DNA from: Corynebacterium falsenii
GTDB lineage: Bacteria; Actinomycetota; Actinomycetes; Mycobacteriales; Mycobacteriaceae
Assembly: GCF_020099275.1 (NCBI RefSeq)
Contig: NZ_CP083646.1
Location: forward strand, 992,001 to 1,056,000
Direction of reading: 5' to 3'
DNA: 64,000 nucleotides
In this document: positions 26,503 to 37,467 of the stretch, piece by piece
How positions within the stretch are numbered: the first letter of the stretch is position 1
Layout of the letters: each line of letters opens with the position of its first letter
Program-made: the position numbers and the translations under genes
Notes under the pieces: model-generated
What the model was told of the DNA's origin: nothing
The model's input: only the letters and a program-made list of their open reading frames with translations
Databases searched by the model: none

Positions 26503-26550
26503 AGGCCTTTGTAGAAACCTTCGTGGAGGCCGTCGTTGGAGGTCGGGGGG

Positions 26551-27480
26551 TTACTTATTGACCGCTTCGATAAAGGCGTCGGCTGCCAGCTTGCCCAAGG
26601 AGTGGGCGGCCAGCGGGCTGTCGCCGCTGAGGAGCAGTCCGTCGCGGTGAACGGTGCCTGCCATGTCATCGTTGACTAGCGTCAGCCCCTGCTTCTTCAG
26701 CTCCTCACCGAAGAGGAAGGGCATCTCGCCGGGGACGTAACCCGCATCCTTGTTCGGGCCCTTGTCCAGACTGTCGGGGAAGACGGCAACCTCGTAGCCC
26801 TTGAAGCGAGACTCGTCACGGCCCACGCCGGAGGCCAGCAAGGCGGCCGGCCCGTGGCACAGAGTGACAACGAAACGCTCGTTATCCAGCGCCCAGTCGA
26901 GAGTATCGCGCACCACGGTGCTGCTGGGCAGGCCGTTGAGGGCTCCGTGTCCGCCGGGGATAAACACGCCGAGGTAATCGGAGTCCGCGCCGAGGGTCGG
27001 CTGGAGCTCGGTGAGGTTGAGCGGGTGGCGGAACTTGTCCTCGAGGGCGTTCATGGTCTCGACAACGGCATCATCGTCGTCGGCCATGGCCCACCATTCG
27101 AACTTCACCGGGTTGCCGCCGAGGGTCGCGACATCCACGCCGAAGCCTGCGTCGAGCAGGTGCTTCAGGGGGAGGGCGGTCTCTACCGGGTGGTTGCCCG
27201 TGGAAAAGAGGGTGCCATTGCCCATCTCGAGGTAGCGTTCCTCGGTAGCGATGACCAGAACCTTCCAGCGGCCTTCGGTGTACTCGCCCTTGTGTTCGGT
27301 GCCGTCGAAGTCTGTCTTGGCGGACGTGTTCTGCGACAGGGAGTACTGGGAGGGGAAGAAGGCGTTCTTCTCGGCGGGATCGGGGGTTGGCCGCTTGCTG
27401 TTTTGGGTTTCTTGAGTTTCTTGAGTGTCTTGGGTTTCTTGGGTGTCTTGGGTTTCTTGGGTGTCTTGAGTATCGCTCAT
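26551..27480 (-). CDS. hchA: DJ-1/PfpI superfamily glyoxalase III / deglycase (HchA, Hsp31)
   Basis: 309 aa from ATG 27480. Residues ~55-309 match Hch[21 protein letters not shown], and the nucleophile elbow [11 protein letters not shown] with Cys208-His209; Glu100 is the likely third residue. The family detoxifies methylglyoxal or repairs glycated protein and can act as a chaperone. The first ~27 residues are a low-complexity DTQETQ repeat encoded by tandem 15-18 bp units (about 27409-27477), outside the conserved fold. It converges on the MerB-like gene. Confidence 0.9.
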   Translation of the reverse strand: MSDTQDTQETQDTQETQDTQETQETQNSKRPTPDPAEKNAFFPSQYSLSQNTSAKTDFDGTEHKGEYTEGRWKVLVIATEERYLEMGNGTLFSTGNHPVETALPLKHLLDAGFGVDVATLGGNPVKFEWWAMADDDDAVVETMNALEDKFRHPLNLTELQPTLGADSDYLGVFIPGGHGALNGLPSSTVVRDTLDWALDNERFVVTLCHGPAALLASGVGRDESRFKGYEVAVFPDSLDKGPNKDAGYVPGEMPFLFGEELKKQGLTLVNDDMAGTVHRDGLLLSGDSPLAAHSLGKLAADAFIEAVNK

Positions 27481-27816
27481 GGTGCCCACAGTACGCCTGC
27501 GCCTATCAATAGCGCCACACACTTAGGTAAAACCTAGGTGCTTGTCAGATAAGCCCCTTCTTAGTTGCATATTCATGCCAGACGGTGGTTTCTTTAAGAT
27601 CTGACTATAAAGTCAGACGTTTCATGAATGACCTCCACGTATTCGATGTACTGCACGTACTCAACGTGGCTAAGTGACTAAGCAACTACGTAGCTGAGCA
27701 GTCAAGCAGCTGAGAACCTGAGCGTCTCAGCGGCTGAGCGGTTCAGCGCCAACCATCCTTTTTGGGCTCGCGTTCCTCGGCACGCGCCCCCTGACGCATG
27801 GGGAGACCCCGACCAC
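27481..27816. other. Intergenic region upstream of the purine permease
   Basis: No gene seen in 336 bp. A nested dyad lies at 27571-27629: ATTCATG pairs with CATGAAT and encloses TCTGACT-ATAA-AGTCAGA (27600-27617), a perfect 7-bp stem whose loop region includes TATAAA. Farther down (27690-27745) are several CTGAGC/GCTGAG repeats that can fold. The leader to the permease ATG is long, suggesting post-transcriptional control, but it does not match a purine riboswitch by eye. Confidence 0.5.
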
Positions 27817-29316
27817 ATGGCAGACCACACAGCAGATCGCACAGCAGATCGCACGGCAGACCACACAGCAACAACCGGAAAAACCGGCTTCCTCGACCGT
27901 TACTTCGACATCTCGAAACGCGGCTCCACCATCGGCACCGAAGTTCGCGGTGGCGTGGTCACGTTCTTCGCGATGGCGTACATCATCATCCTCAACCCCC
28001 TCATCCTCGGCACGGGTGCGGACCTCAACGGAGACGTCCTCGGCACCTCCCGCGTGGCAGCAGTCACCGCCCTCGCCGCGGGTGTCATGACCATCGCCTT
28101 CGGCCTCATCGCCAAGATGCCCTTCGGCATCGCCGCCGGCCTGGGCATCAACACCCTCGTGGCCGTGACCTTCGTGGCCTCCGAGGGGCTGAGCTGGCCC
28201 GAGGCGATGGGACTGGTGGTGATCGACGGTATCGTCATCGTCGTCCTCGCCGTGACCGGCTTCCGTGAGGCCGTCTTTAACTCCATTCCGGCTTCGCTGA
28301 AGTCCGCCATCGGCGTGGGCATCGGCCTGTTCATCGCGCTCATCGGCCTGGTCGATTCCGGCTTCGTACGCCGCCTGCCCGACGACGCCCACACCACCGT
28401 TCCCGTGGGCCTCGGCATCAACGGTTCCATCGCCTCCTGGCCGACCTTCGTGTTCATCATCGGCCTGCTCATCTGCGGCACCCTGGTGGTGCGTGGCGTG
28501 CGCGGTGGCCTGTTCATCGGCATCGTTCTGAATACGATCATCGCGCTCATCGTGGAGCATTTCGCCGGCGCCGGCCCCTCCATGGTGGATGGCAAGCCGA
28601 ACCCCAAGGGTTGGAGCCTTGCCGTTCCGGGCATGCCCGATTCTCTGGGTGGCGTGCCGGACCTGTCGCTCGTGGGCGCGGTCGATCTCTTCGGCGCCTT
28701 CACCCGCATCGGCGCCCTCGCCGCAGCGTTGCTGGTGTTCACCCTGGTCCTCGCCAACTTCTTCGACGCCATGGGCACCATGACCGCCCTCGGCAAGCAG
28801 GCGGGGCTTGTGGATGAGCACGATCGTATCCCCAACCTGCGCACCGCCCTCGTGGTCGAGGGCGCCGGTGCCGTCGTGGGCGGTGCCGTGTCCGGTTCAT
28901 CTAACACCGTGTACGTGGACTCCGCCGCTGGTATCGGCGATGGCGCCCGCACTGGCCTGGCCAACGTAGTGACCGGCCTGCTGTTCATCGTGGCGATGTT
29001 CCTCACCCCGCTCTACGAGATCGTCCCCATCGAGGCCGCCGCTCCCGTGCTGGTCATCGTGGGTGCGATGATGATGGCGCAGATCCGCGACATCGACTTC
29101 AGCATTTTCCAGATCGCCCTGCCTGCGTTCCTCACCATCGTGATCATGCCGTTTACCTACTCCATCGCCAACGGCATCGGCGTGGGCTTCATCGCCTACG
29201 TGGCAATGGCGCTGGTCAGCGGCAACGCCAAGAAGGTTCACCCGTTGCTGTACATTGTGGCGGCTTTGTTTGTGGTCTACTTCGCCGTGGACCCCGTGAT
29301 GAATGCTTTGCACTAG
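27817..29316 (+). CDS. NCS2-type adenine/guanine/hypoxanthine permease (AzgA/PbuG family)
   Basis: 499 aa with about 13 membrane helices. GGVVTFFAMAYIIILNPLIL, then GIAAGLGIN, and LVLANFFDAMGTMTALGKQAGL are hallmark segments of the AzgA/PbuG branch. SGSSNTVYVDSAAGIGDGARTG is the second substrate-site segment. It should import purine bases with protons. The N-terminus (residues 2-18) is a TADRTADHTA repeat from 12-bp tandem units (27820-27865) and is probably cytoplasmic and dispensable. It is followed 24 bp later by the rRNA methylase gene on the same strand. Confidence 0.9.
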   Translation: MADHTADRTADRTADHTATTGKTGFLDRYFDISKRGSTIGTEVRGGVVTFFAMAYIIILNPLILGTGADLNGDVLGTSRVAAVTALAAGVMTIAFGLIAKMPFGIAAGLGINTLVAVTFVASEGLSWPEAMGLVVIDGIVIVVLAVTGFREAVFNSIPASLKSAIGVGIGLFIALIGLVDSGFVRRLPDDAHTTVPVGLGINGSIASWPTFVFIIGLLICGTLVVRGVRGGLFIGIVLNTIIALIVEHFAGAGPSMVDGKPNPKGWSLAVPGMPDSLGGVPDLSLVGAVDLFGAFTRIGALAAALLVFTLVLANFFDAMGTMTALGKQAGLVDEHDRIPNLRTALVVEGAGAVVGGAVSGSSNTVYVDSAAGIGDGARTGLANVVTGLLFIVAMFLTPLYEIVPIEAAAPVLVIVGAMMMAQIRDIDFSIFQIALPAFLTIVIMPFTYSIANGIGVGFIAYVAMALVSGNAKKVHPLLYIVAALFVVYFAVDPVMNALH

Positions 29317-29340
29317 TCACGGCGGGTAAACTCACGTGTC

Positions 29341-30273
29341 GTGACTTCAGCTTTGCCCCGCCCCATCCGCATCGATGACCCCGACGACCCGCGCCTGGAC
29401 GACATTCGGGATCTCAACTCCTCGGATAATCGTCCGGATCTGCCCGGCGGGAAGGGACTCGTCATCGCCGAGGGCCCGCTGGTCGTTCCTCGGCTCCTGG
29501 CGAGCCGCTATCCCGTGCGGTGTGTGGTGGGCTTTCCCGGCAAGCTGGATTCATTTTTGTCTTCTTTGTCATCCGACGCCACCACGCTGCCCACCGACCA
29601 GCCCGTTCCGGATTGTTACGTGGTGTCCCGCGAGACGTTGAAACAGGTGGCTGGCTTCGACATGCACCGTGGTTTGGTGGCCGCGGCGGATCGGGTGGAG
29701 CCCGCCACGGTGGGCGAGGTCCTCGACGAGGTCGACGCCCGCTGGGAGGCCGGGCAGGCCAGCGGCATCGTCGCGGTGCTCGAGGGCGTGGGGGATCACG
29801 AAAACATCGGGGCGCTTTTCCGCAACGCCGCCGGCTTGGGCGTGGATGCCGTTCTCTTCGGCGCCGCCACGGCCGATCCCCTGTATCGCCGCAGTGTGCG
29901 CGTGAGCATGGGGCACGTTTTGCGCACCCCGTTCGCGAAGTTCCCCGGCACCACGACGACGTGGCAGCACGATCTCACCGAACTTACCCGACGCGGCTAC
30001 ACCGTCATTGCCCTTACGCCGAACACGGATGTGTCGCTACAGGAAGCGGTGGCCGAAGCTCGAGCGCGTGCTACCAATGCTGGCGCAAACAATGCCGGTG
30101 CGAATAGTGCCCGAGCGCGGGTGGCCATCATGGTGGGAGCCGAGGGGCCGGGCCTCACGGAGCACGCCATGCGGGCTGCGGATATCCGCGCGGCGATCCC
30201 GATGGCACCCGGCACTGACTCCCTCAACGTGGCCACCGCCGCGGCGATCGGGTTCTACGCCGCAGCGCACTAG
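29341..30273 (+). CDS. SPOUT (TrmH/SpoU) RNA 2'-O-methyltransferase
   Basis: 310 aa from GTG 29341. The N-terminal ~110 residues are the substrate-binding domain (GKGLVIAEGPLVVPRLLAS). The C-terminal SPOUT domain has motif 1 ENIGALFRNA (154-163), motif 2 GAEGPGL (266-272) and motif 3 PMAPGTDSLNVATAAAI (287-303), forming the trefoil-knot SAM site. It modifies rRNA or tRNA ribose; the site is not predictable. A NAGANNAGANS duplication sits at ~247-256 in a loop. Orthologues lie near SepH in mycobacteria. Confidence 0.9.
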   Translation: MTSALPRPIRIDDPDDPRLDDIRDLNSSDNRPDLPGGKGLVIAEGPLVVPRLLASRYPVRCVVGFPGKLDSFLSSLSSDATTLPTDQPVPDCYVVSRETLKQVAGFDMHRGLVAAADRVEPATVGEVLDEVDARWEAGQASGIVAVLEGVGDHENIGALFRNAAGLGVDAVLFGAATADPLYRRSVRVSMGHVLRTPFAKFPGTTTTWQHDLTELTRRGYTVIALTPNTDVSLQEAVAEARARATNAGANNAGANSARARVAIMVGAEGPGLTEHAMRAADIRAAIPMAPGTDSLNVATAAAIGFYAAAH

Positions 30274-30298
30274 CTGGGCTCAGTGAATTGGCTGGGCG

Positions 30299-31216
30299 CT
30301 AGTTGTTGCCGCGGGCGCGGCGGCGGACCTCGTCGCCGATCTTGTGCGAGATCCCCTGCAGCCCCCGAAGGCCCTTGCGCACGCCCGACCCCGTGGCTCG
30401 AACCACGGAACTGACCACGTTCTTGGCGACATCCTTGCCGCTTGGTTCCTCGCCGGGCCCGCGGGCGGCGTAATCGTCGTATCCTTGCTCGTCGGAGTAG
30501 AGGGAGACGTTGCCATCGCGCGCTTGGGGTGAGTTGCCGTGCGTCAGGCCGTCGTACTCACTCGACTTCGCCTCCGGGCGCCCATCCACCGCGAACGCCG
30601 CGATGGGGATGGTCGGGCCGTCGTCGGAGACGGGGAAGCCGAGCCACTCCTGCGCCGCCGTGGCGGCCGCCTCGCGGGGGACGAACGGCAACTGGATGCC
30701 CTGCGCCTCCGTGGTGCCCTCCCAAAAGCTCAACTCGAAGGGGGCGGGCAATCCAATGTCCTCAAAAACCGTTTCGCGGGTGGCACAGAACGACCGCTTG
30801 AGCTCCCCACCAGACCAGTGGGCAAAGCCGCCGTAGGTGGCGTCGAGCCTATCTTCCAAGGAATCATCGCCGACGGACACAAAAGATTCCGTATCTGCGT
30901 GATCGGCCACGGCCGTGGCGTACACATCAGCGGCGGGCACGAGGATGCGGTAGCGCTCCGGGAGCTCGGAGAGGCGCCGGAGGTCCGGAATGATCGTCTG
31001 CACCACGGACAGGCCGGAATAGGCGCCAATGTAGAACTCGTGGGCGCCGGGGGAGGTGCTGCGCGTCATGTCGAAATCACCGATGTGCGTCAGCGGCCAC
31101 GCTGGGTTGAGCTGCGCCAGATACTTGCGGGCAAAGCCGCGGTCGGCGTGGGGTTCTGTGGCGAGGACGGTGCGCGGCTCAGCAGCGCTGACAAACCAGA
31201 GAGTCACGAGAGTCAC
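30299..31216 (-). CDS. Conserved actinobacterial protein, DUF6928-like
   Basis: 305 aa. The N-terminus TLVTLWFVSAAEPRTVLATEP, then LNPAWPLTHIGDFDMTRS and FYIGAYSGLSVVQT, is a conserved actinobacterial domain I associate with DUF6928, of unknown function. Residues ~210-270 are polar and disordered; the last ~40 are basic and helical (VRKGLRGLQGISHKIGDEVRRRARG). No signal peptide. It begins 9 bp after the SepH stop and probably shares its transcript, which hints at a cell-division or envelope context. Confidence 0.65.
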   Translation of the reverse strand: MTLVTLWFVSAAEPRTVLATEPHADRGFARKYLAQLNPAWPLTHIGDFDMTRSTSPGAHEFYIGAYSGLSVVQTIIPDLRRLSELPERYRILVPAADVYATAVADHADTESFVSVGDDSLEDRLDATYGGFAHWSGGELKRSFCATRETVFEDIGLPAPFELSFWEGTTEAQGIQLPFVPREAAATAAQEWLGFPVSDDGPTIPIAAFAVDGRPEAKSSEYDGLTHGNSPQARDGNVSLYSDEQGYDDYAARGPGEEPSGKDVAKNVVSSVVRATGSGVRKGLRGLQGISHKIGDEVRRRARGNN

Positions 31217-31225
31217 GGCTGGGCT

Positions 31226-32350
31226 CTACTTCTTTTTCTTGGGATTGGTACGAACGCCGAGGAGCACGTCCTCCCAGTGCGGGGTGACGGCCTTGCGCTT
31301 CCGGCGCGAGCGGTCGGGCTGATTCTGCGGGTGTAGCAGGAACTCGTCCGTTTGTTCCGCGGGGGTTTCGTCGGAATCGTTGGGGGAGCCGGCGGGAGTG
31401 GTGCCGGAATCGTTGTTCGATGGATCGCCGTGGCGGGCTGCGGCCGACGGGTGACGGCGAGCGGATCCGGCCTGATCGCGCCCATCATCGGCGGGGTAGT
31501 CGGCCTCGTGCTGGGGAACAGCCGACAGAGGCGTGACCGGGGCGACGTGGCGAACGGGCTGGCCGTAGCGCGGATCGATGAGATCGCCCGCAATGCTGTT
31601 GTACGGGTGCGCCAGGGACGGGCCGGTGGGGTCGAGGTCCAGCTGGAACTCTGCGGCGTGCAGCGACGTCTGGCCGGCTACCGACTTCTCCCACGTCACG
31701 GTGACGATCCACTTCTTCGAGGGGTTCTGGTAGGCATTCCACTCGGAGTCGGAGAGGTTCTCGCCGCGGGCGGCAAGAGCCGTGGCCAGGACCTCCCAGA
31801 GGGTGAGGTTGGACGCGCCCTCGCTGCTCACCGGGTGGGCGGAGTGCGCCAAATCGGCGATGCGGGAGCGCTCCTGCAGAATCGGCCACGCGTAGGGCTC
31901 GAGGCGCGACTCGTCTGAGCCGGTTTCCTCTGCCAGCTCAGCGACGCTCGCGCCGTGCCGGATCCGGGCCTGGATCTCGCGGGGGCTCAGGGAAATGCGG
32001 GGCCGGCGAGGGCGGGGCTGGGCGGACTCGGCCGACGAGTCAGACGAGTCAGTGCCAGCGGATGTGGCGGCTGTTGCCTCCGCTGTGCTGCCAGACGCTT
32101 CGGTCGAATCTGCGTCGGATGCTGGGTTAGGCGATGGGTCTTCCGTGGTTTCCACCGCTTCGAGCTGCGGGTTGCTGGCGCTGGCAGGCGCGACAGGCTG
32201 AGCGGGGGAAGGGGCGGACGTAGCGGCGTCGAGAAGAAAAGAACGAAGATCCCCGGTCACCGGGAGGAAGAATTCGGTGTCTGCATCCACTGCGCGCAAG
32301 ATGAGCGATGACGAATCGCTCTCGGCTGCGATGAACTTCAGCTCTTGCAC
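31226..32350 (-). CDS. sepH: Septation protein SepH (DUF3071)
   Basis: 374 aa from GTG 32350, which follows AGGAGG at 5 nt; upstream in-frame starts lack this. The N-terminus QELKFIAAESDSSSLILRA and the helix-turn-helix RISLSPREIQARIRHGASVAELAEETG (split) are SepH signatures, with WPILQERSRIADLAH following. SepH binds FtsZ and promotes ring assembly in actinobacteria. Here a Thr/Ala/Ser-rich linker (~70-115) is inserted before the helix-turn-helix and a long acidic disordered tail ends in RRKRKAVTPHWEDVLLGVR, the conserved C-terminal motif. It lies next to serC, as in mycobacteria. Confidence 0.92.
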   Translation of the reverse strand: MQELKFIAAESDSSSLILRAVDADTEFFLPVTGDLRSFLLDAATSAPSPAQPVAPASASNPQLEAVETTEDPSPNPASDADSTEASGSTAEATAATSAGTDSSDSSAESAQPRPRRPRISLSPREIQARIRHGASVAELAEETGSDESRLEPYAWPILQERSRIADLAHSAHPVSSEGASNLTLWEVLATALAARGENLSDSEWNAYQNPSKKWIVTVTWEKSVAGQTSLHAAEFQLDLDPTGPSLAHPYNSIAGDLIDPRYGQPVRHVAPVTPLSAVPQHEADYPADDGRDQAGSARRHPSAAARHGDPSNNDSGTTPAGSPNDSDETPAEQTDEFLLHPQNQPDRSRRKRKAVTPHWEDVLLGVRTNPKKKK

Positions 32351-32510
32351 GGGTACCTCCTGCTGACGGGGATCATGTGATACATCCAACCTTAGCTAAA
32401 GGTTGAACGTATCGGTGCGTAACCCGCGTACTCCACCCGCGTGCTCCAACCACGTTCGACGACGGGGGTGGTGCCGCGGTGGTTGGTTACTTGGCGGCTA
32501 CTCGGGGTGG

Positions 32511-34281
<1,771 letters not shown>

Positions 34282-35562
34282 ATGGCTTCCGACAATAAGG
34301 ACAAGGCCGTACTCCACTACCCCGGTGGAGAATACGAAATGGACATTGTCCACGCCACCGAAGGCAACGACGGTGTGTACTTGGGCAAGATGCTGGCCGA
34401 GACCGGCCTGACCACCCTGGACACGGGCTACATGAACACCGCGCCCACCAAGTCTGATATCACCTTCATCGACGGTGACAAGGGTATTCTGCAGTACCGC
34501 GGTTACGACATCGCTGATCTGGCGAACAACGCCACCTTCAACGAGGTCTCCTACCTGCTGATCAACGGCGAGCTGCCGAACGACGAGCAGAAGGAAGAGT
34601 TCAACTCCAACATCCGCAAGCACACTCTGCTGGATGAGGACTTTAAAGCTCAGTTCCGCGTGTTCCCGCGCGACGCTCACCCGATGAGCGTGCTGGCTTC
34701 CTCCCTCAACATCCTGTCCACCTACTACCAGGACTCCCTGGATCCCCTGAACAAGGACTTCCAGAAGCTCAACACCTACCGCCTCATGGCTAAGGTGCCG
34801 ATGCTCGCGGCTTACGCTTACCGCGCATCCAAGGGCAAGCCCTACATGTACCCGGACAACTCCCTGAACGCGCGCCAGAACTTCCTGCGCCAGATGTTCG
34901 GCTACCCGACCGAGCCCTTCCAGGACGATCCGATCGTCACCAAGGCTCTGGACAAGCTGCTCATCCTGCACGCTGACCACGAGCAGAACTGCTCCACCTC
35001 CACCGTGCGCATGGTTGCCTCCTCCCAGGCCAACATGTTCGTCTCCATCGCTGCAGGCATCAACGCCCTGTCCGGCCCGCTGCACGGCGGCGCCAACCAG
35101 GCCGTTCTCGAGATGCTCGAGGAGATCCAGGCCAACGGCGGCGACGCAACTGACTTCATGAAGCGCGTGAAGAACAAGGAGCCCGGCGTTAAGCTCATGG
35201 GCTTCGGTCACCGCGTGTACAAGAACTACGACCCGCGTGCGGCCATCATCAAGGAGTCCGCACACGAGATCATCGACCACCTCGGTGGCGACGAGCTGCT
35301 GGATCTCGCCCTCAAGCTGGAAGAGATCGCACTGGCCGACGACTACTTCATCGAGCGCAAGCTCTACCCGAACGTCGACTTCTACACCGGCCTGATCTAC
35401 CGCGCCATGGGCTTCCCCACGGAGTTCTTCACCGTGCTGTTCGCCATGGGCCGCCTGCCCGGCTGGATCGCTCAGTACCTCGAGCAGATCAACGACCCGG
35501 CTGGCAAGATCAACCGTCCTCGCCAGATCTACACCGGCCCCGCTGCTCGCAAGCTGCAGTAA
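34282..35562 (+). CDS. gltA: Citrate synthase
   Basis: 426 aa from ATG 34282, with AAAGGG upstream; an in-frame ATG lies 6 bp earlier. The N-terminus AVLHYPGGEYEMDIV matches C. glutamicum GltA closely. LHADHEQNCSTSTVR, MGFGHRVYKNYDPRA and LYPNVDFYTGLIYRAMGFP contain the catalytic His residues and Asp. It condenses oxaloacetate and acetyl-CoA at the entry of the TCA cycle. A strong terminator follows 31 bp after the stop, separating it from the FKBP gene. Confidence 0.97.
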   Translation: MASDNKDKAVLHYPGGEYEMDIVHATEGNDGVYLGKMLAETGLTTLDTGYMNTAPTKSDITFIDGDKGILQYRGYDIADLANNATFNEVSYLLINGELPNDEQKEEFNSNIRKHTLLDEDFKAQFRVFPRDAHPMSVLASSLNILSTYYQDSLDPLNKDFQKLNTYRLMAKVPMLAAYAYRASKGKPYMYPDNSLNARQNFLRQMFGYPTEPFQDDPIVTKALDKLLILHADHEQNCSTSTVRMVASSQANMFVSIAAGINALSGPLHGGANQAVLEMLEEIQANGGDATDFMKRVKNKEPGVKLMGFGHRVYKNYDPRAAIIKESAHEIIDHLGGDELLDLALKLEEIALADDYFIERKLYPNVDFYTGLIYRAMGFPTEFFTVLFAMGRLPGWIAQYLEQINDPAGKINRPRQIYTGPAARKLQ

Positions 35563-35593
35563 TACCTGCCAGAGCGCAACCTGCCAGATAAAG

Positions 35594-35630
35594 GCCTGCT
35601 GATCCCCGCCTGCGGGGCAGCAGGCTTTTT
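35594..35630 (+). terminator. gltA terminator
   Basis: GCCTGCTG (35594-35601) pairs with CAGCAGGC (35618-35625), with an inner CCCCGC/GCGGGG stem, followed by TTTTT (35626-35630). Confidence 0.92.
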
Positions 35631-35763
35631 CTTATGCGGTTCGGGTGCGCTTCCGGAAACAGCGTCTGTGATCGCCCGGTCTGGTCGACCAATGCCCGCA
35701 TTCGTCGCACGCCCGCTTTGCTAGGGTGGAACACATCCGAAAGCAGTAAAAGGAGACAATCCG

Positions 35764-36123
35764 ATGTCAAAGCCACAAGTTGACCACCAATCCGGGCCCG
35801 CCCCCGAGGATCTGGTGATCGAGGACATCACCGTTGGTGATGGCGAGGAAGCAGTCCCCGGTGGCATGGTGAAAGTGCACTACGTGGGCGTGGAATACGA
35901 AACCGGCGAGGAGTTCGACTCCTCGTGGGACCGTGGAGGCCCCATCGAATTCCCGCTCGTTGGCCTCATCGAGGGCTGGCAGGAAGGCATCCCAGGCATG
36001 AAGGTCGGTGGGCGACGCAAGCTCACCATCCCCCCAGAGAAGGCCTACGGCCCGAAGGAACTCGGCCACGAGCTGTCCGGCCTCACCCTCGTGTTCATCA
36101 TTGACCTTATCGATGTGAACTAA
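35764..36123 (+). CDS. FKBP-type peptidyl-prolyl isomerase
   Basis: 119 aa from ATG 35764, preceded by AAAAGGAG. A single FKBP domain: VKVHYVGVEYETGEEFDSSWDRGGPIEF split by the first loop, GLIEGWQEGIPGMKVGGRRKLTIPPEKAYG, and a C-terminal LTLVFIIDLIDV. No signal peptide, so a cytoplasmic folding catalyst. Its position after gltA is conserved in corynebacteria. It ends at a bidirectional terminator. Confidence 0.95.
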   Translation: MSKPQVDHQSGPAPEDLVIEDITVGDGEEAVPGGMVKVHYVGVEYETGEEFDSSWDRGGPIEFPLVGLIEGWQEGIPGMKVGGRRKLTIPPEKAYGPKELGHELSGLTLVFIIDLIDVN

Positions 36124-36176
36124 ACGAGCGCGATGCAGCACAGCGTAAACAAGCGCGCTGCACGCGAGCACAACGA

Positions 36177-36222
36177 AAAGTCTCCTGCATCCCACCGCAG
36201 ATGGTGGGGTGCAGGAGACTTT
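36177..36222. terminator. Bidirectional terminator between FKBP and ABC permease genes
   Basis: AAAGTCTCCTGCA (36177-36189) pairs perfectly with TGCAGGAGACTTT (36210-36222), with an inner CCACC/GGTGG. A-rich and T-rich flanks serve both convergent genes. Confidence 0.85.
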
Positions 36223-36267
36223 CCTGGTTTGTGGCTCAAGACTCCGTCCTAGCCAATGCGCCGCAGC

Positions 36268-37467
36268 TTAAGCCTTAGCCGTGAGAGCCTTGGCCCACGA
36301 CATCTTCTTGCCGTTGTGCAAGATCGAGCGCTGGTAGATCTTCGACACCAGCACCATGAGCAGCACAATGACCACCGCAGACACCGCGTAGTCGACAAGC
36401 GCCAGCGGGTAGCTCATGTTCCCGGCAGCGACCTGCAACGGAATGGTCGGCAGGCTGAACGGCGGAATCCACGTCAAGACCTGCATCACCGTGGAATCCA
36501 AGCTGTTCCATCCGAATACCGGCGTGTAAATCATGCCGAAGACAAGGATCATCACGGGCATCTGCGTGGACTGCAGGTCTTCCGTGCGGCTCACCATCGA
36601 CCCAGCGGCGGCGTACAGGCTGCCGAACAACAGCATGCCCAGCACGAATGCCAGCAGCATGAGCCCCAGAATGCCGTAATCGAACGGGAACCCATCCAGC
36701 ACGTTCGTCGTCGAGACGGTGATGGCACCGGCGCCGAGGACAATCGCCGCCGCGATCAGCCCGAAGACCGTGTTGCCGAGGATCTTCCCCGCCAAGAAAT
36801 CCAATGGGCGGACCGTGGACAGGATGATTTCCACTACTCGGGACGACTTCTCCTCCGTCACGCGACCGCCGATATTCGCCGCGAACAGGATGATGAAAAG
36901 GCTCATCAGGGAAGATCCGATCATCACCATGACCACCGCAGGCATGTTCACCTCCGACGAATTATCGTCCTTGACGTTGACGGTGGTGATCTCCGCCGGC
37001 GGCATTGCTTCCGCGAACTGCTGAGGCGAAATCCCCAGCCTCTGCAGCGCAGTGCCCTGCGACAGCGTGGACGCGATGGTGCTGGCCGCCCCCATCACCT
37101 CGGGGGACGCATCGCCGTCGGTGATGAGGTCGAAGCCCTTATCGGTCTTGAGAAGAACAGCGGCGACGTTCTCATTCTTAACTTGGGAGATGGCGTCTTC
37201 TCGGCTTTCGGTCATGGATTCCGTCACGACGCCAGCGTTCTGGCCCAGGGCCCGCGTAGCGGCGTCGACCACAGGAGCTTGAACGCCGACGACGCCGAGG
37301 CGAGCAGGCTCGCTGTCGTCGTCGGCGAAAAATGACGCGGCGATGATGCCGCCGATGACGAGGACGAGCGTGAGGGCAATGGTAATGATGATGCTCTTGC
37401 TCCGCAGCGCGGTCTTGATCTCACGGCCGGCGACGGTGTTGATGGTGTTCATGGACGAATAGCTCAT
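36268..37467 (-). CDS. ABC-2 type transporter permease (NatB-like)
   Basis: 399 aa from ATG 37467, which overlaps the ATPase stop (ATGA). A first membrane helix (~26-46, IIITIALTLVLVIGGIIAASFF split) is followed by a ~150-residue extracytoplasmic domain, then about five helices including VTEEKSSRVVEIILSTVRP, the ABC-2 membrane signature. This matches Na+/drug exporters of the NatAB type. The substrate is unknown. It forms an operon with the ATPase. Confidence 0.88.
   Translation of the reverse strand: MSYSSMNTINTVAGREIKTALRSKSIIITIALTLVLVIGGIIAASFFADDDSEPARLGVVGVQAPVVDAATRALGQNAGVVTESMTESREDAISQVKNENVAAVLLKTDKGFDLITDGDASPEVMGAASTIASTLSQGTALQRLGISPQQFAEAMPPAEITTVNVKDDNSSEVNMPAVVMVMIGSSLMSLFIILFAANIGGRVTEEKSSRVVEIILSTVRPLDFLAGKILGNTVFGLIAAAIVLGAGAITVSTTNVLDGFPFDYGILGLMLLAFVLGMLLFGSLYAAAGSMVSRTEDLQSTQMPVMILVFGMIYTPVFGWNSLDSTVMQVLTWIPPFSLPTIPLQVAAGNMSYPLALVDYAVSAVVIVLLMVLVSKIYQRSILHNGKKMSWAKALTAKA

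Noticed and set aside
27541..27816. Purine riboswitch before the purine permease
   Set aside because: The conserved loop and junction sequences of the purine aptamer are not present; only generic dyads are seen.
27727..28821. 364-codon minus-strand frame opposite the purine permease
   Set aside because: His/Asp/Gly-rich low-complexity product, an antisense artefact of a high-GC membrane-protein gene.
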